A stretch of 64,000 nt of DNA, taken from Spongilla lacustris. Its lineage: Eukaryota; Porifera; Demospongiae; Spongillida; Spongillidae. Position 1 is the stretch's first letter; the number at the start of each line of letters is the position of its first letter. The notes beneath the pieces were generated by a model. The model ran no database searches and had not been told where the DNA came from. It worked only from the letters and a program-made list of their open reading frames with translations. The stretch covers positions 3,716,673-3,780,672 of the forward strand of contig OX442426.1 of NCBI GenBank assembly GCA_949361645.1, read 5' to 3'. The translations under genes and the position numbers were made by a program. This document shows, in pieces, positions 1 to 11,238 of the stretch.

Positions 1-171
1 TTTGCTGCATTGCTCAATGCCACCATTGGATGTTCAGCTCCAACAGCAGATGATGAAAATGACAAAATTCAATGCTGGGCTGATAACTGGTTATTAATAT
101 CATCATGAACCCAAATAATGATAATGTACTTGGTAAATAAACAGCTTGCCTTTCCCCTCTGTATCGCACAG

Positions 172-1867
172 TGGAGAAAAAATACTTCAGTGCATGGCAT
201 GCGGGAATGGGAAGACGACAAGAGAGTGAAGCACTACTAAAAGCCAAGGAAACTCATGAGGACCAAAATGACCCTAAAGATAGTGAATCTGCTACTGACT
301 CAGTGAGTTCTCCCTGCACAACTCTGCATCATTTATCATATGTGTGTTTGTGTGTGTGTGTGTGTGTGTGTATGGGTGGGTGGTGCTCAGTCACACCTTA
401 AGGACGAACCAAAGTGGAAGTTGGCTCTGAAGTCTGTTGCTCTACTTGGCTCTGGTGTGGCTGCTGTAAGGAACATAATTTTTTAAAACGTTACATTGTT
501 GTGTAGCACAATTTGTGATTTTGTATTTCAAATAGCAGGCCTTGTTATGAAAATAACTTCAAGTCAGTTAGCATCACACATACACACCCACCTATAGTGC
601 ATAGTTCTGCACTGTAGTCATGTGTGTTGTATTCTTGATCAAACATTAGTTGGTTTGTTAAAAAGCAACACCAGGTCATAGCATATCTGACTAGTATGCC
701 TACACTTGAAGTTCCATTAAACCCTGCCAACTGGCTTAACTGGCCTCACAGGATTAGTGACTTAAGTCATTACACATTAAATCATGATATAATGGACACA
801 AAGCTGCATGTGCCTATCCAAGTTCGTCATCAACTGCATCGGCACTGCCTTAGTATGACGTAGAATACCTCATTGCAGTGATGTTTTATTACAGCCTCAC
901 ATTATATTACAGTATAATGCATGTGTGCAGGTAACCAGTTTTTTGTCCAGTGGTCTAGCAAGCTTTGAACATTCTCCTGGTTGTTGATTAAATTACTTGG
1001 CTATGTAATAATAGTGCTCAGGGATTTTGTTTAAAACAAATATAAATGTTATTATTGCTGCAGGTGACAATATTTTCTGACCCTATGGTTGGTGCACTAA
1101 CATCTCTTGTGGATCCAACACACAGAAATGCTATGGACAGTAGTAATGAACGTGGCCAGTACATCCCAATACCAGGTACCATATGAAGGTAGCAACTCTT
1201 TCTGACGTATAATCTTCTCCCTCTCAGTGTTCTATCTTTCGTTTGTGATAACTCCAATATGTTCCAATGCCAGTGAACTGGTATCGTCGCTCATCTTTGC
1301 AGCCAAAAAGACACAGGCTGCGTCATCACTGACATTTTCACAGGTATTCTATTTGATGCTATTTTCATTTATTACGATTTGGTTTTGACTACTTACAGCT
1401 ATATGGGGCAGCAACAATGAACAACACACTTTGTCTTGGGATATTTGCTGCCCTTGTGTTTTTCCGTGATCTATCTTGGCAGTTTTCAGCAGGTAAACTT
1501 TGCTGTAATAAAATGCTTGTATGATATTAATTTTATAATACATTTGTGAGGCATTTGCAATGTATCGTATGCCATTACCCCATATATATAATTAATTTAT
1601 GTCAGATAATTATTGTTCTTTTAGAAGTGACTGTGATCATTTTGGTGGAGTTTGCAGTTGGCCTGACAGCAATAATAGCTGGCTTTGGATTCAAGCATAC
1701 TTATGTGGTGAGTGTACTTTTAAGTATTGCTGGTGCCATGGTTACTGCATATTTAATGTGACCTGATTCCTCTTTCCTAGTTACTGCTTGGCATTCCTGT
1801 GGGACTATTATACTTCTTTGGTCTCTTTTTGATTGCAATGTTAGAAAATTATGCCCATTGGAAGTGA
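172..1867 (+). CDS. NCL-type sodium/calcium exchanger, C-terminal half (5' end outside window)
   Basis: Seven exons join in frame: 172-302, 403-465, 1064-1175, 1228-1343, 1399-1492, 1625-1707, 1781-1867 (stop TGA). The product is the C-terminal half of a Ca2+:cation antiporter resembling plant and protist NCL proteins. A charged cytoplasmic loop comes first, then hydrophobic helices. The second alpha-repeat is visible as ITPICSNASELVSS, followed by YGAATMNNTLCLGIF, whose acidic and asparagine residues line the ion path in this superfamily. The protein ends LENYAHWK. Expected role: exchange of Ca2+ for Na+ or H+ across plasma or internal membranes. The N-terminal alpha-repeat must lie upstream of the window; bases 1-90 may hold part of an exon, but I could not confirm it. 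A damaged second copy lies at 5.2-7.3 kb. Family assignment is from recall, and exact ion specificity is unknown. Confidence 0.8.
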
Positions 1868-4800
1868 TCAAGCGAGAATATTGGTCTTCACTTATTTTTG
1901 CAGCTTGCTTTATATTTAGTACCTTCGTATGTTAACAATGTTATTTTTTAAAATAGTTTTCATTCCAGAATGACTTCTTTTGAATGTGGTGCATAATACA
2001 TTTTAAACCTTAGTCTATGTCAATTCAAACTGAACTATACGTACATATATTGGCCATGAATAAAGTGAGACTTCATATGACCATAGGTAGTCCAACCAAG
2101 AAAAATCCTGGTTCAAACTCTTATAATATATCAATACAAAAACAATAACCCTATTTACAGTTAATCACAATTTATATATTTGTTAGAAGCTATGATAAAA
2201 GTACGATAATTTGTAGACAACATTAGCAAGAGATTACGGAAATTATGTAAAGTGTGATATATGTGGTTGCTTAATGTATAATAATATTATGTACATTGGT
2301 CTTGGTTTTTTTTTCTCTTTTCCTAATAACAACTTTTTGCTAGCTAATATACATACAATTAAAATACACATCGTCATTACAAATGACCATGCACAAAACT
2401 ACCCCTTAACCCCCAAGCAGGTCCATTGTTGTGGCTTCTGAAATTGACCTTGCGAGGAAAGCACGGGCATTGGCTCGAACTTACGAGAGACTTAATCTGC
2501 CATAGATGGAATTCAGCATGGTAGCCTTTGTAGAATTTCCTTGTGCTGCAAGTCGTACTGCTAGTTGTGTAAAAAAAACTGGCCTGCAGTTCTTCCCCAT
2601 GCACCAAATATCACGTTTTTGAAATTTTAAAAATAATTTAATCGTTGTCGTCCAAATAAATTTTAGTTGAGTGGCTATAATAAATACCTTTAGTGTACAT
2701 TGCTCAGACAAGTATTCTCTATGGAGTTGGACGTAGCCCGACCGTCACCCTTTTGGCGATAAGTGGCTGGCATTCAAGGCCGTGTGTCAATTAATCAGTT
2801 GTGTATTAGCCTTTTGCAATAAGAAATTATAGCAGAAAACATCGAAGGCAAATATTGCACAAACTGCCTATAAATGTATACTGCCTGCTTGCATAAATTC
2901 ATTTCCAATCACTTAAGGTTTAAGAACACCAGTTCAGTCTATTTAGGTTCATTGTACTTTTCAGCCATGAGTGGATAAAAGAATGCATGGGGATATAGAG
3001 CATTTCTATTTTTAGCCCTCTCAGGCAAAGCAGTACACATTTTTCACTATGTTGATTTTTAGGAAATCATATTGCTGCCATATGAACTGCATGGTGGTGG
3101 CATACAGATCGACAGTCCATATGCATGTTTATTGAATTTTGCAATTGTCTTTTGTTGAACCCAGTTGAGGAGAACAGGCTGCCATGCAATATTCCCTGTT
3201 ACTTGGCATTCGGCTTTGAACAGCACAATTTAAAGCAGAGGATACTATCATCTTCTTGGACCATGGGTATTCAGTGCAAAATATGTCAAACCAAACATTT
3301 CATTGGTTTAAAGTGTGGATGGCTTGAAGACCAAACCAAGTTTTCAAACCAATATTTCCAATTCTAAACATAACATATTAGTTTGTGGTTTTGTAATTCT
3401 CAATAAATATTGTTTGCTAGGTAGAGATCAGTTGACCGTATGATCTGTCATAATGAATTTTAATGTGTGGAATCTACGCTAGACATATACTAAAGCCAAG
3501 TTCATGCAATTGGTGTAATATTTCAAAGTGGCTACATGGTCGCATCCCAAATACATTGGTAGCTGTAAACACCTATTCGACATGGTGAGATGCATGGATC
3601 ATGGATGCTGGGGGATGGAAAGCATATACGACTCTAAATTCGATCAATTTAACTTCTATAGCACTGCAAGGGCCCAATATAGATTGCTATCTGAAGAAGC
3701 TACAATGACTACATGTATGTGAGTGGGTGGATCCATAAACATGTCAACTCTCATAACCGTCGACCCTTGTGTGCTTCTGAAGGATTGATGACATATTGGT
3801 GTGGCCACCTCAGGACTCGCTGTCCAAGTTTGTTTATGTATTTCATGACGCACCTGTTCAGGAGAAGCTCAGGGCATTAAAGTCTATAAGAGGTTAATTT
3901 GTTGCCCTAAATGGTGTGTGCACTGGTACATTCATTTTTATATACCTATAGTGACTGGGTTCAGACCATCTCTTATTACAGCATAGACATTACGATTTAA
4001 AAGTAAAGGTAAATAATCCCACATGAACCCTGCATGGGTGGTACTGAACTGATACATACATATGCAGTCACAATTGATCCAGCTCTCGTCTATGGCTGGG
4101 TGAGATGCAATCATTCTTTAATTGTCTCTGAGCTTAGGGGAAGTGTGCACATGTACATGTGTTATTCAATTACTTAAAGTGCATGGGCTAGCGATTGGGT
4201 ATTAACACCCTGACTATTACTCTCTTCCATGCATGTGTTTGGAACCAAGCTCTTCAATGAAGGTATGCACACGGACATGGTTGAAAGACCTAAAGTAAAA
4301 GGAAATCATTGCATGATGTCTTTTGTTGGGAAATGTGTAGGACAGCGTGCGATTTGTAATAAGCCTAACTGTGATTTTACTATTGGACAAAAGTAAAATT
4401 AAAATAAAAAAAATACTGAATTCAGTTTGCCAACATTTTAAAGGCATTCTGAAATACATTTTACCATAAAGTCAAGTCTTTTACTTTTACTGAACCTTCA
4501 TCATGTAATGTTTAAAAAGGCAAGTATATCATCAATTATGATGATGTGCCTCACTTCTATCAAAGCAGAACTGAAAGATCAAGATGTCCCATATTGCATA
4601 TGCAAACGGATTGCATTTGGGGGCAATGATTGGATGTGATGCTCCTGAATTTTCAATAGAATGATATCATTTGTCTTATGTTGTTGTTGTTGATACTAGA
4701 AGGTGAATGGTACTGCCCTAGAAAAAAATCTCGCAGCGATTTGCCAAGTTTTGGTAAGATCTTGAAACAACTTTAAGAATCTTGACAATATCTTACCAAA

Positions 4801-5160
4801 ACATGACAACACTTGGGAAAACGGCCTCAACGCACGACTCATTTTACTGGCAATTATCTTAGCACGCCTGAGGGGGTTATGAAGTATTATTAAAAATCAG
4901 ATTAACCTGGCCTACTTCAGCATAGTCTCGTACCCAGACCCAAATTTTCACAGCTGCAGATGGATTACATCACTGCTTACGTATGCATTAGCCGGACCAC
5001 TTTTTCTTTCGTTCCTACGGCCCTGACTGCTATACATATCTAGAGCAGCTGCTTCGCAGGCAAACCGCATTGTCACCACGTATAATCTAACACTCAATAC
5101 TCACCTACCCCGTATCCCTGCATCCCCAACGCAACAACATACAAAGATATTACATAAAAC
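1868..5160. other. Intergenic stretch, no gene recognised
   Basis: Likely 3' UTR of the exchanger at its start, with an AATAAA at 2059-2064 as a possible polyadenylation signal. It also holds a dispersed repeat copy (2878-3470) and a short inverted repeat near 4727-4815 (arms around a TTTTGGTAAGAT core). ORFs here are short, lack splice-supported partners and match nothing I know. Confidence 0.5.
2878..3470. repeat. Dispersed repeat family, copy A
   Basis: Two blocks, about 2878-3045 and 3398-3470, are clearly similar to 38078-38325. Shared landmarks are TACTGCCTGCTTG, TAGAGCATTT, TTAGCCCTCTC and CTCAATAAATATTG followed by ATCAGTTGACC. Copy A has about 340 extra bases between the blocks. I see no coding capacity and no clear terminal repeats, so the class is unknown. 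Confidence 0.6.
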
Positions 5161-5171
5161 TCCAGATAGGC

Positions 5172-7338
5172 TTGCAACCCGACCCTCAGGCATGTGATCT
5201 TCCAAAACCCTATTTTGTAGTTCATAGTTTGTGTACAGATGGTGCTGATCTTCTATTGGACCTTGGCCTGCCTGCTGCTATCATTGGGGGCATAGTGCTA
5301 CCCCTGCTGTGTGCTGTACCTGACTCTGCTGTGATCCTTGCGTCTGGTTTGGGAGGAAGCAAGGAAGATGCCGAAATGGAGATCTATGTTCCAATGGGGT
5401 GTGTCCATTCTTAAATCCATCCTAAATTAGCACAAGTGTGTATAAATTATCTTTTACATTTAGAACTCTTGCTGGTAGTACAATCATGCTTCTAACAGTA
5501 CCTTGGATAGCTACCTTGTGGCTTGGAAGAGTGGGCATTGTAAAAGGAACGGGGGTAGACAAGCAGTGCAGCAAATTGAAGTTTTCCAGTTTCATCAAAC
5601 AGGTATGGGTGTTGTGGTGTTTCATTCAAATCGTACTTAAAATGCTGTCGCGTTGCTATGGGGTTGTTGTGCATGACTTCTGAAAGCTGTATGTATTTAA
5701 ATCAAAGTTGTGGACGTCCCATCACCATGATTACTGTGAACATGTAAGCATGTGTTTCTGCAGATGCAAGTAGGAGTATGATGCCTAGTCATGTGCCCTG
5801 ATACCCATGTAATCATGTAAACCATTGACAGCTGGTCTACTGTGTGTTGTTCCTTGTTTGCAGGGTAGTACTGTGACATATGGCGCCATAGTGATGCTAA
5901 TCACAGCACTGCCATATCTGTAAGGGGACAATATTCCGCTGTACTTGGATGCTGTGTCACTTGTACATGTACTGTAAAAAGATAACGTCTTTTCATGAAG
6001 TTACTAATCGTCTCTGATTTTTTTTTGTGCTTATTTAGCATAGTCCAAGGAGCTGATTGGCACTGGGTCCCACCAACAGTAGTAGTCCAGCTCCTCAGTA
6101 TATCAGATGGAGTGCTCTTGTTACCTTCATCTTATGTATTATACTCTTCATAGCATACATGACTGCTGCAGCAGGTTAGTTGCTACGAAACTGCACATGC
6201 AAAATGATAACCCATATGATTGTGTACACCCCTTGCATGTACAGTAGCAGTCAAAATAAAGTTTGCCATCCAAATGTATAGTGCAATTTGATCATGTGTA
6301 CCATACATTAATACAGCTGGAGAGGGCAGTACTGAAGAGGTTGTTCCTGTTCAGCACTAAGATGCACCACATCTTTGAGGAGCAGAATGAACCGTCTATA
6401 TTGCCTGGGGCTGATAGTGAAGCTCCAGACGTTCACAACAAATGATGAAATTCAAAAAAAAGTATGTTGTGCAGAGTTGAACTACCTCTATTGTGTGTGT
6501 ATGTGCATCATACATAGTACCCACACATACAACATAGCACCAGAAACAGTTCAAATGTCTGATGTAATAATTTGCTGCATTTTACAATAGGTAGGATTCT
6601 TTTACAAATAACATACGTTGAGATCTTCTTTTTATTTTTAATAATTACTATTACAATTATAGAATTAAGAACTTTAATTTGTATTCAAGTCATCAGATCT
6701 TTGTTCTATGATTAAGTTCTTTCTTGCTTCATGAGCTCATATGGCTGTAGAACTGAACATGTATTCTCAATTTACAGTGACAAAAAGATACTTCAATGCT
6801 TGGCGTATTCACAATAAAGAAGAAACAGCGTCTAAACAGGAACCACCTGTGGAGAAGACTCAAGAAGCATCTAAAGAAGAAACAAAGAAGCTGGAGGACA
6901 AAATCGAAGCAGTTAGCTGCAAAAAAAAAAATCTATTTTAAAGCCACTAACAAACTACCACTTTTCAGGCTGATGAACCAAAATGGAAAATTGCACTGAA
7001 GTCTGCTGCTCTGTTAATTTCTGGAGTGGCTGCGGTAAGCTGTTTTACTGAATATTCACTGCTTCTACTGTAATATCATAATGCTGTAGGTGACAATATT
7101 TTCCAACCCTATGGTTGGTGCTCTAACATCTCTTGTGGATCCAACACACAGGTAACAACTTCTCCCTCTCAGTGTTCTATCTTTCATTTGTGATAACTCC
7201 AATATGTTCCAATGCCAGTGAACTGGTATCGTCGCTCATCTTTGCAGCAAAAAAAGACACAGACTGCTTTGTCACTTGCATTTTCACAGGTATTCTATTT
7301 GATGCTACTTTCATTTATTACAATTTGGTTTTGACTAC
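5172..7338 (+). pseudogene. Damaged second copy of the NCL-type exchanger
   Basis: Exon-like blocks: about 5172-5398, 5464-5602, 5864-5919, 6039-6174, 6302-6444, 6778-6911, 6969-7034, 7090-7151 and 7173-7289. The 5' part holds the first alpha-repeat region (GGIVLPLLCAVPDSAVIL, then LAGSTIMLLTVPW). The 3' part closely matches the gene at 0.2-1.9 kb. Damage: (1) block 6039-6174 is open in no single frame, changing frame near ACCAACAGT; (2) the sequence encoding HRNAMDSS...PIP and most of the next intron is missing, leaving a 21-nt spacer at 7152-7172; (3) block 7173-7289 is 117 nt against 116 nt in the intact copy, with seven A's where that copy has five, shifting the frame; (4) the last three exons are replaced by a minisatellite. 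Probably a pseudogene. Assembly indels could explain single-base shifts but not the deletions. Confidence 0.75.
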
Positions 7339-7342
7339 TTTA

Positions 7343-7557
7343 TGTCAGCTGGTCACCAGTACATCAGCTGGGCACCAGTATGTCAGCTGGGCACCAGTAT
7401 GGTCACCAGTACATCAGCTGGGCACCAGTACATCAGCTGGGCACCAGTATGTCAGCTAGGCACCAGTACATCAGCTGGGCACCAGTATGTCAGCTGGGCG
7501 CCAGTACATCAGCTGGGCACCAGTATGTCAGCTGGGCACCAGTATGTCAGCTCCAGA
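7343..7557. repeat. 19-bp minisatellite, about 11 units
   Basis: Units of the form CAGCTGGGCACCAGTACAT or CAGCTGGGCACCAGTATGT, with a few variants such as CAGCTGGTCACC and CAGCTAGGCACC. The array starts where the intact exchanger has its acceptor for the exon starting at 1399, and no homology to that gene resumes afterwards. All three ORFs spanning it are only translations of the repeat. Confidence 0.9.
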
Positions 7558-8565
7558 GCCTTAGCCTTTTTCAAGCTATGGAAACAAGCAGGCCATTGAG
7601 CAGAGGTCAGCAAAGCAATCCAATAATTGGATGATAATATCACTACCTTTAAGGGCACAAGATAAAATTTAATAAAAATGAAATTGATGATGTAGGATTT
7701 GTAGCTAGCTACTTGTTTGCAGAAGATGGGTGTGAGAATACGAGTGTCCATAACATATGGTGTGTGCAGGTGTGGTCACTGGTGGTAGAGCGAGGTTCAT
7801 CATTCCTCCACTCCTACTTTGGTCAGTTTAAAGCTACATGTATCCTTTCTATGACCTGATGACAGTGTGGTGGGTACCCTGCCCCCCCCCCCCTCCATCC
7901 ATGCATGGTGGGAAGGGCATCGTAGTTTGATAGGAGTGGCATATCACGACAGTTCCTTTTCACAATGCTCCTGAACAGTAGTCACCGATGTGTAGAGCCT
8001 TTGGTAAGAGAGTGCGTGTGAGGATGCATAGGTGCGGGTATGATGGAGTGGGTGTGGGTGTGAGGGTGTGATGAAGTGCATGTGAGGGTATGTCAAAGCA
8101 CATGTACATGGAATTGTTTTTATATGCTGGTTGCTAGTAGCCAGAGTCAATTGCAATGCAGCTACAATGTACCTGCAACTCTAATGCAGTGTCACATGCC
8201 TGAACAGACAATTGTTATTTTTATCACTACAGATCCAACAACTTTGTCTGGGGAAGAACAATGAGTAAATGTACAAGGGCACCACCTGTGGAAGGTCATC
8301 AGAAAATTAGAGGGAAGATCAACAACTTTGAAAAGTAGAAGACTTTTATAGGTGTGGATTCAAATCTCACTCCAGACAATCAAACTTTTATTCCATTCTG
8401 TGTGGGGAAAGAGTGCATCTAGGTACATGTATATGTCTCCCTTGTATGCTTTTGGGGTGTTTCCCTTGTATGCTTGTAAAGTGTGTCCCTTGTACGCTTG
8501 TGACTTGGGCTGAAAATTAACGTTCCTGCTGCTCTCACACCATTCATTTATTATGTCATGGCACG
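7558..8565. other. No gene seen; short tandem repeat inside
   Basis: Unassigned sequence. It contains a C-run near 7884-7894 and a three-unit 24-bp tandem repeat at about 8437-8507 (units beginning TCCCTTGTATGCTTG). A segment near 7665-7705 resembles the start of the foldback element at 40.0 kb (shared TGATGTAGGATTTGTA). I find no supported exon. Confidence 0.4.
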
Positions 8566-9189
8566 ATGATTTCAAACTGGAAGAAAGTGGAAGGGAATTA
8601 TGTCAAGTGGAAGGGAATTATGAGCAAGTGGAAGGGAGCCGCGAAGGCCAAGAAAGTGCAGAATCCAAAGATCCTGTCTGATGCGGTAATTCAGGAATTG
8701 CTTCATGCGGGTGCTGTTGTGAGGAAGATGGAAGGCGAGCAACTGTTTCACATTCGAATTGAGTTTGGCTATGCTGCTTTCCAGGTTTATGAATCCTGGG
8801 TTTCGGCTTTGCCTGAAGAAGTGGATCCATGTGTCTTTGCAATTGTTGCCCCTGCTCCTAGCATCGTCGGTACAGTCCTAGAGCCCCCTCTTGCTCTACA
8901 GGCAACTCTACAGAGGGAGTGCAATGCACTCATCAAATACTATGCGCCTCTTCGTCTGGCAGACTTTGCCATAGGAGCAGTGCCAGCAATTCCTCCAGCA
9001 GCAGCAGTGCGTGTACCTATTGATGTACATCATGCGTCCTTCGCGCTGTCGAAGATTTTCGAAGCAATCCGTGCCCCACCTGCTGTTGGATATCCAACCC
9101 TAACGGGATTGGCTGCCGGTTCATATATCTTTGACGTGGTGCAAATATGGTCAAACGCAAATGTGACTGTGGTGGTTTTCAGATGTTGA
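8566..9189 (+). CDS. Unidentified single-exon ORF, 207 aa
   Basis: An uninterrupted ATG-to-stop frame of 207 codons, the longest unexplained ORF in the first 12 kb. The N-terminus is built from a short tandem repeat: AAGTGGAAGGGA occurs three times between 8586 and 8637, giving KWKG motifs. A basic stretch (KAKK) follows, then about 165 residues rich in Ala, Val and Pro with no signal peptide, no obvious membrane helix and no motif I recognise. It could be a lineage-specific gene, an exon of a larger gene, or part of a mobile element. No splice partners were found. No function is proposed. Confidence 0.35.
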   Translation: MISNWKKVEGNYVKWKGIMSKWKGAAKAKKVQNPKILSDAVIQELLHAGAVVRKMEGEQLFHIRIEFGYAAFQVYESWVSALPEEVDPCVFAIVAPAPSIVGTVLEPPLALQATLQRECNALIKYYAPLRLADFAIGAVPAIPPAAAVRVPIDVHHASFALSKIFEAIRAPPAVGYPTLTGLAAGSYIFDVVQIWSNANVTVVVFRC

Positions 9190-10439
9190 ACTTGTTGTCA
9201 TCATCTTCAGCGTGAAAATTCCATTTCTCTTTCATTGAAGGACAGGTAGTGTGGGGGGGGGGGGGGGGAGGGAGGGCTGTGGGGATTGCTACATATTAAG
9301 TCCACTTACTGAGAGGGCTAAAAGTTCCACTTGTTGTTTGAAGTGGGGCATGTGTGGTTTCTTTTGTACATGCAAGTACATATACATGTAGTTCATGGCT
9401 CCCCTGAAATTTTTGGGGTTGCTGAATCCATTTGCAGAGCTGGTTTCTCCACTGGCATTATTCTGGGGGCTTGATTGACCACTGGTTGTGTGGCAGCTGG
9501 TACTTCCTTGCTGGGCTCCATCTGTGAGAGGGCTCCACTGGTGTGGGCTGCTGTCTACTGGTAGAGGGTCTAGTGGCTCCATTTGGAGTGAGCAGGAGGG
9601 GCTGGTGGTTCTACTGTGTGGGGCTGGCCCTATTGGCCCTTGTTTGTGTGGGGGCTGCTGACTCAACTTGGGGTGGCGTCTTCACTGACTTTGTGGAGGC
9701 TACCCCATTGGCCCTGGGTAGCTGAGGGTGTTCTGTAAGAATGGTTCCATGGGCTGCTGACTGCAGTGTGAGGCTATTAAGTTCAGTTGCAGTGTAGACT
9801 TTACGGGTTCCATTGGGAGCTTGCAGTGAGGGGCTGGTGGTTCTACTGTGTGGGGGATCCCAGCTGACTCAACTTGCATTGAAGGAAAGGTGGGGGGGGG
9901 GGGGGGGGGGTTGGGCCCAGTGTGGGGCCTGTTAAGTCCACTTGCAGAGTGAGGACTAATGGTTGATCTGGTAGTGAGGTCATCATGTGTTGTTTGTACA
10001 TGTATGTAGTTCTTGGCTCCCCTGAAATTGTTGGGGATGCTGATTTCATTTGCAGCCTGAGGGCTGGCATCTCCACTGGCATTATTGTGGGGGTCATATC
10101 TCTGCTGGCAGTGTGGGGGTCTGATGATCTATCTGCGAGAGGGCTGGTGTCTCCACTGGCATTTTGGACGCTAGCTCCATTGGCCAGGTTAGCTGGTGGC
10201 TCCCTTGCTGGAATTATGGGGCCTGTTAATTCCACTTGATGGCTCCACTATTTGGAATGTGAGGCTATTAATTTAAATTGCAGCATGGGGCTTAATGGTT
10301 CCAAAGGTGGCTTGTGGTTCTGCTGTGTGGGGATGGCCTCTTTGGCCCCAGGGCTGCTGAACGAACTTGCAGTGAAGGGCCTAGCCCCATTAGCCCCTGG
10401 CTATGTGGGGGTGGGGCTGGTGGCTAATTTAGGGGCTGC
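9190..10439. repeat. Internally duplicated GT/GGCT-rich low-complexity region
   Basis: Segments around 9370-9640 and 9990-10200 are imperfect direct duplicates. Both carry GGCTCCCCTGAAAT followed by TTGGGG, then CATTTGCAG, CTCCACTGGCATT and GGGGGTC/GGGGGCT. Phrases such as GGGGCTGGTGGTTCTACTGTG recur. G-runs lie at about 9253-9269 and 9893-9911. On the minus strand this gives Ser/Pro/Thr-rich frames of 125 and 130 aa, and on the plus strand shorter ones. None has clear splice support, so I read it as decayed repeat rather than a proven gene. Confidence 0.5.
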
Positions 10440-10568
10440 TCACTTCCTATCACTAACACAACCACCATCGTCAGTGGTACGACCGCCATCACTACCTTTC
10501 TCAATCTCTCCATCCTCGTCCAATGTATCTTGAATACCGATCGTCGTATTAGTACAGTTCGTACTCAT
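10440..10568 (-). other. Possible minus-strand first exon (acidic peptide)
   Basis: On the minus strand an ATG at 10568-10566 opens about 42 codons ending DGGCVSDRK before a stop, with a good donor-like AA|GTGAGC just before it. The peptide is acidic (DTLDEDGEIEKGSD). Any partner exon would lie in the repeat-rich region at 9.3-10.2 kb, where I cannot choose one. Only the start, the composition and the donor support it. Confidence 0.2.
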
Positions 10569-11238
10569 CCGCCGACTGATTCAGTGAAACTCGACGAGCT
10601 TGCCTTCACTCGTGTTATACGTCACCATATTGTTTATCTACACCGAAAAACAACCGTAACATTAGCACTACAATTCAGCCGCCCGTTTGTTTGGTGACCT
10701 TATAGGTGTGGTTATCTCGCCCTATATGAATATTCATGCGCTCCGGAGAATGGAAGCTGTTCCGTGTACATACAAAGGCGCGATTCGAGCGGGAAACGTG
10801 TACTTACTTTGCACAGCTGTTTCTCAGTAACGGATGGCATGAAAATTAACGAACAGAACAAATCAATAGGTATAGGACCTCTCTACCTACAAACCGAATT
10901 TGAAGTGATTTGATTACTCCTACCGAAAGTTATGGCGGGTTTGAACCCGGTGGGTATCGGATGGTGCAATACTGGCACGGAGTAAGTACAAGACCCCAAA
11001 ATGTATTTTAGCATAGAGCAATGGTGTAGTATGAAGTGCTGAAAATAGGAAGTCAAGAGCGCAAACCGTTTGGAAGATATAGCGCTTTGAATTGGATGCT
11101 ATATATATAAAATCACAAGCATCAAAATCTCATAGAACGTTCCAAATGACCTTTTAAATACTACATTGAAGATATTTTTAGGTGACAGCAAATTGATCAT
11201 CCTTTACGAAACAGATACCATACATGCCTTACACAACA
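10569..11238. promoter_or_regulatory. Possible divergent promoter region plus unassigned sequence
   Basis: The segment 10.57-10.93 kb is richer in CpG than its surroundings. It lies between a possible minus-strand start (10568) and a plus-strand ATG at 10932 that opens MAGLNPVGIGWCNTGT before a strong donor (GA|GTAAGT, about 10982). No second plus-strand exon could be found. The rest, up to the spen stop codon, holds nothing I can assign. Treat as a weak call. Confidence 0.2.

Noticed and set aside
7133..7634. Plus-strand ORFs with SAGHQY repeats
   Set aside because: Pure translations of the 19-bp minisatellite joined to a broken exchanger exon.
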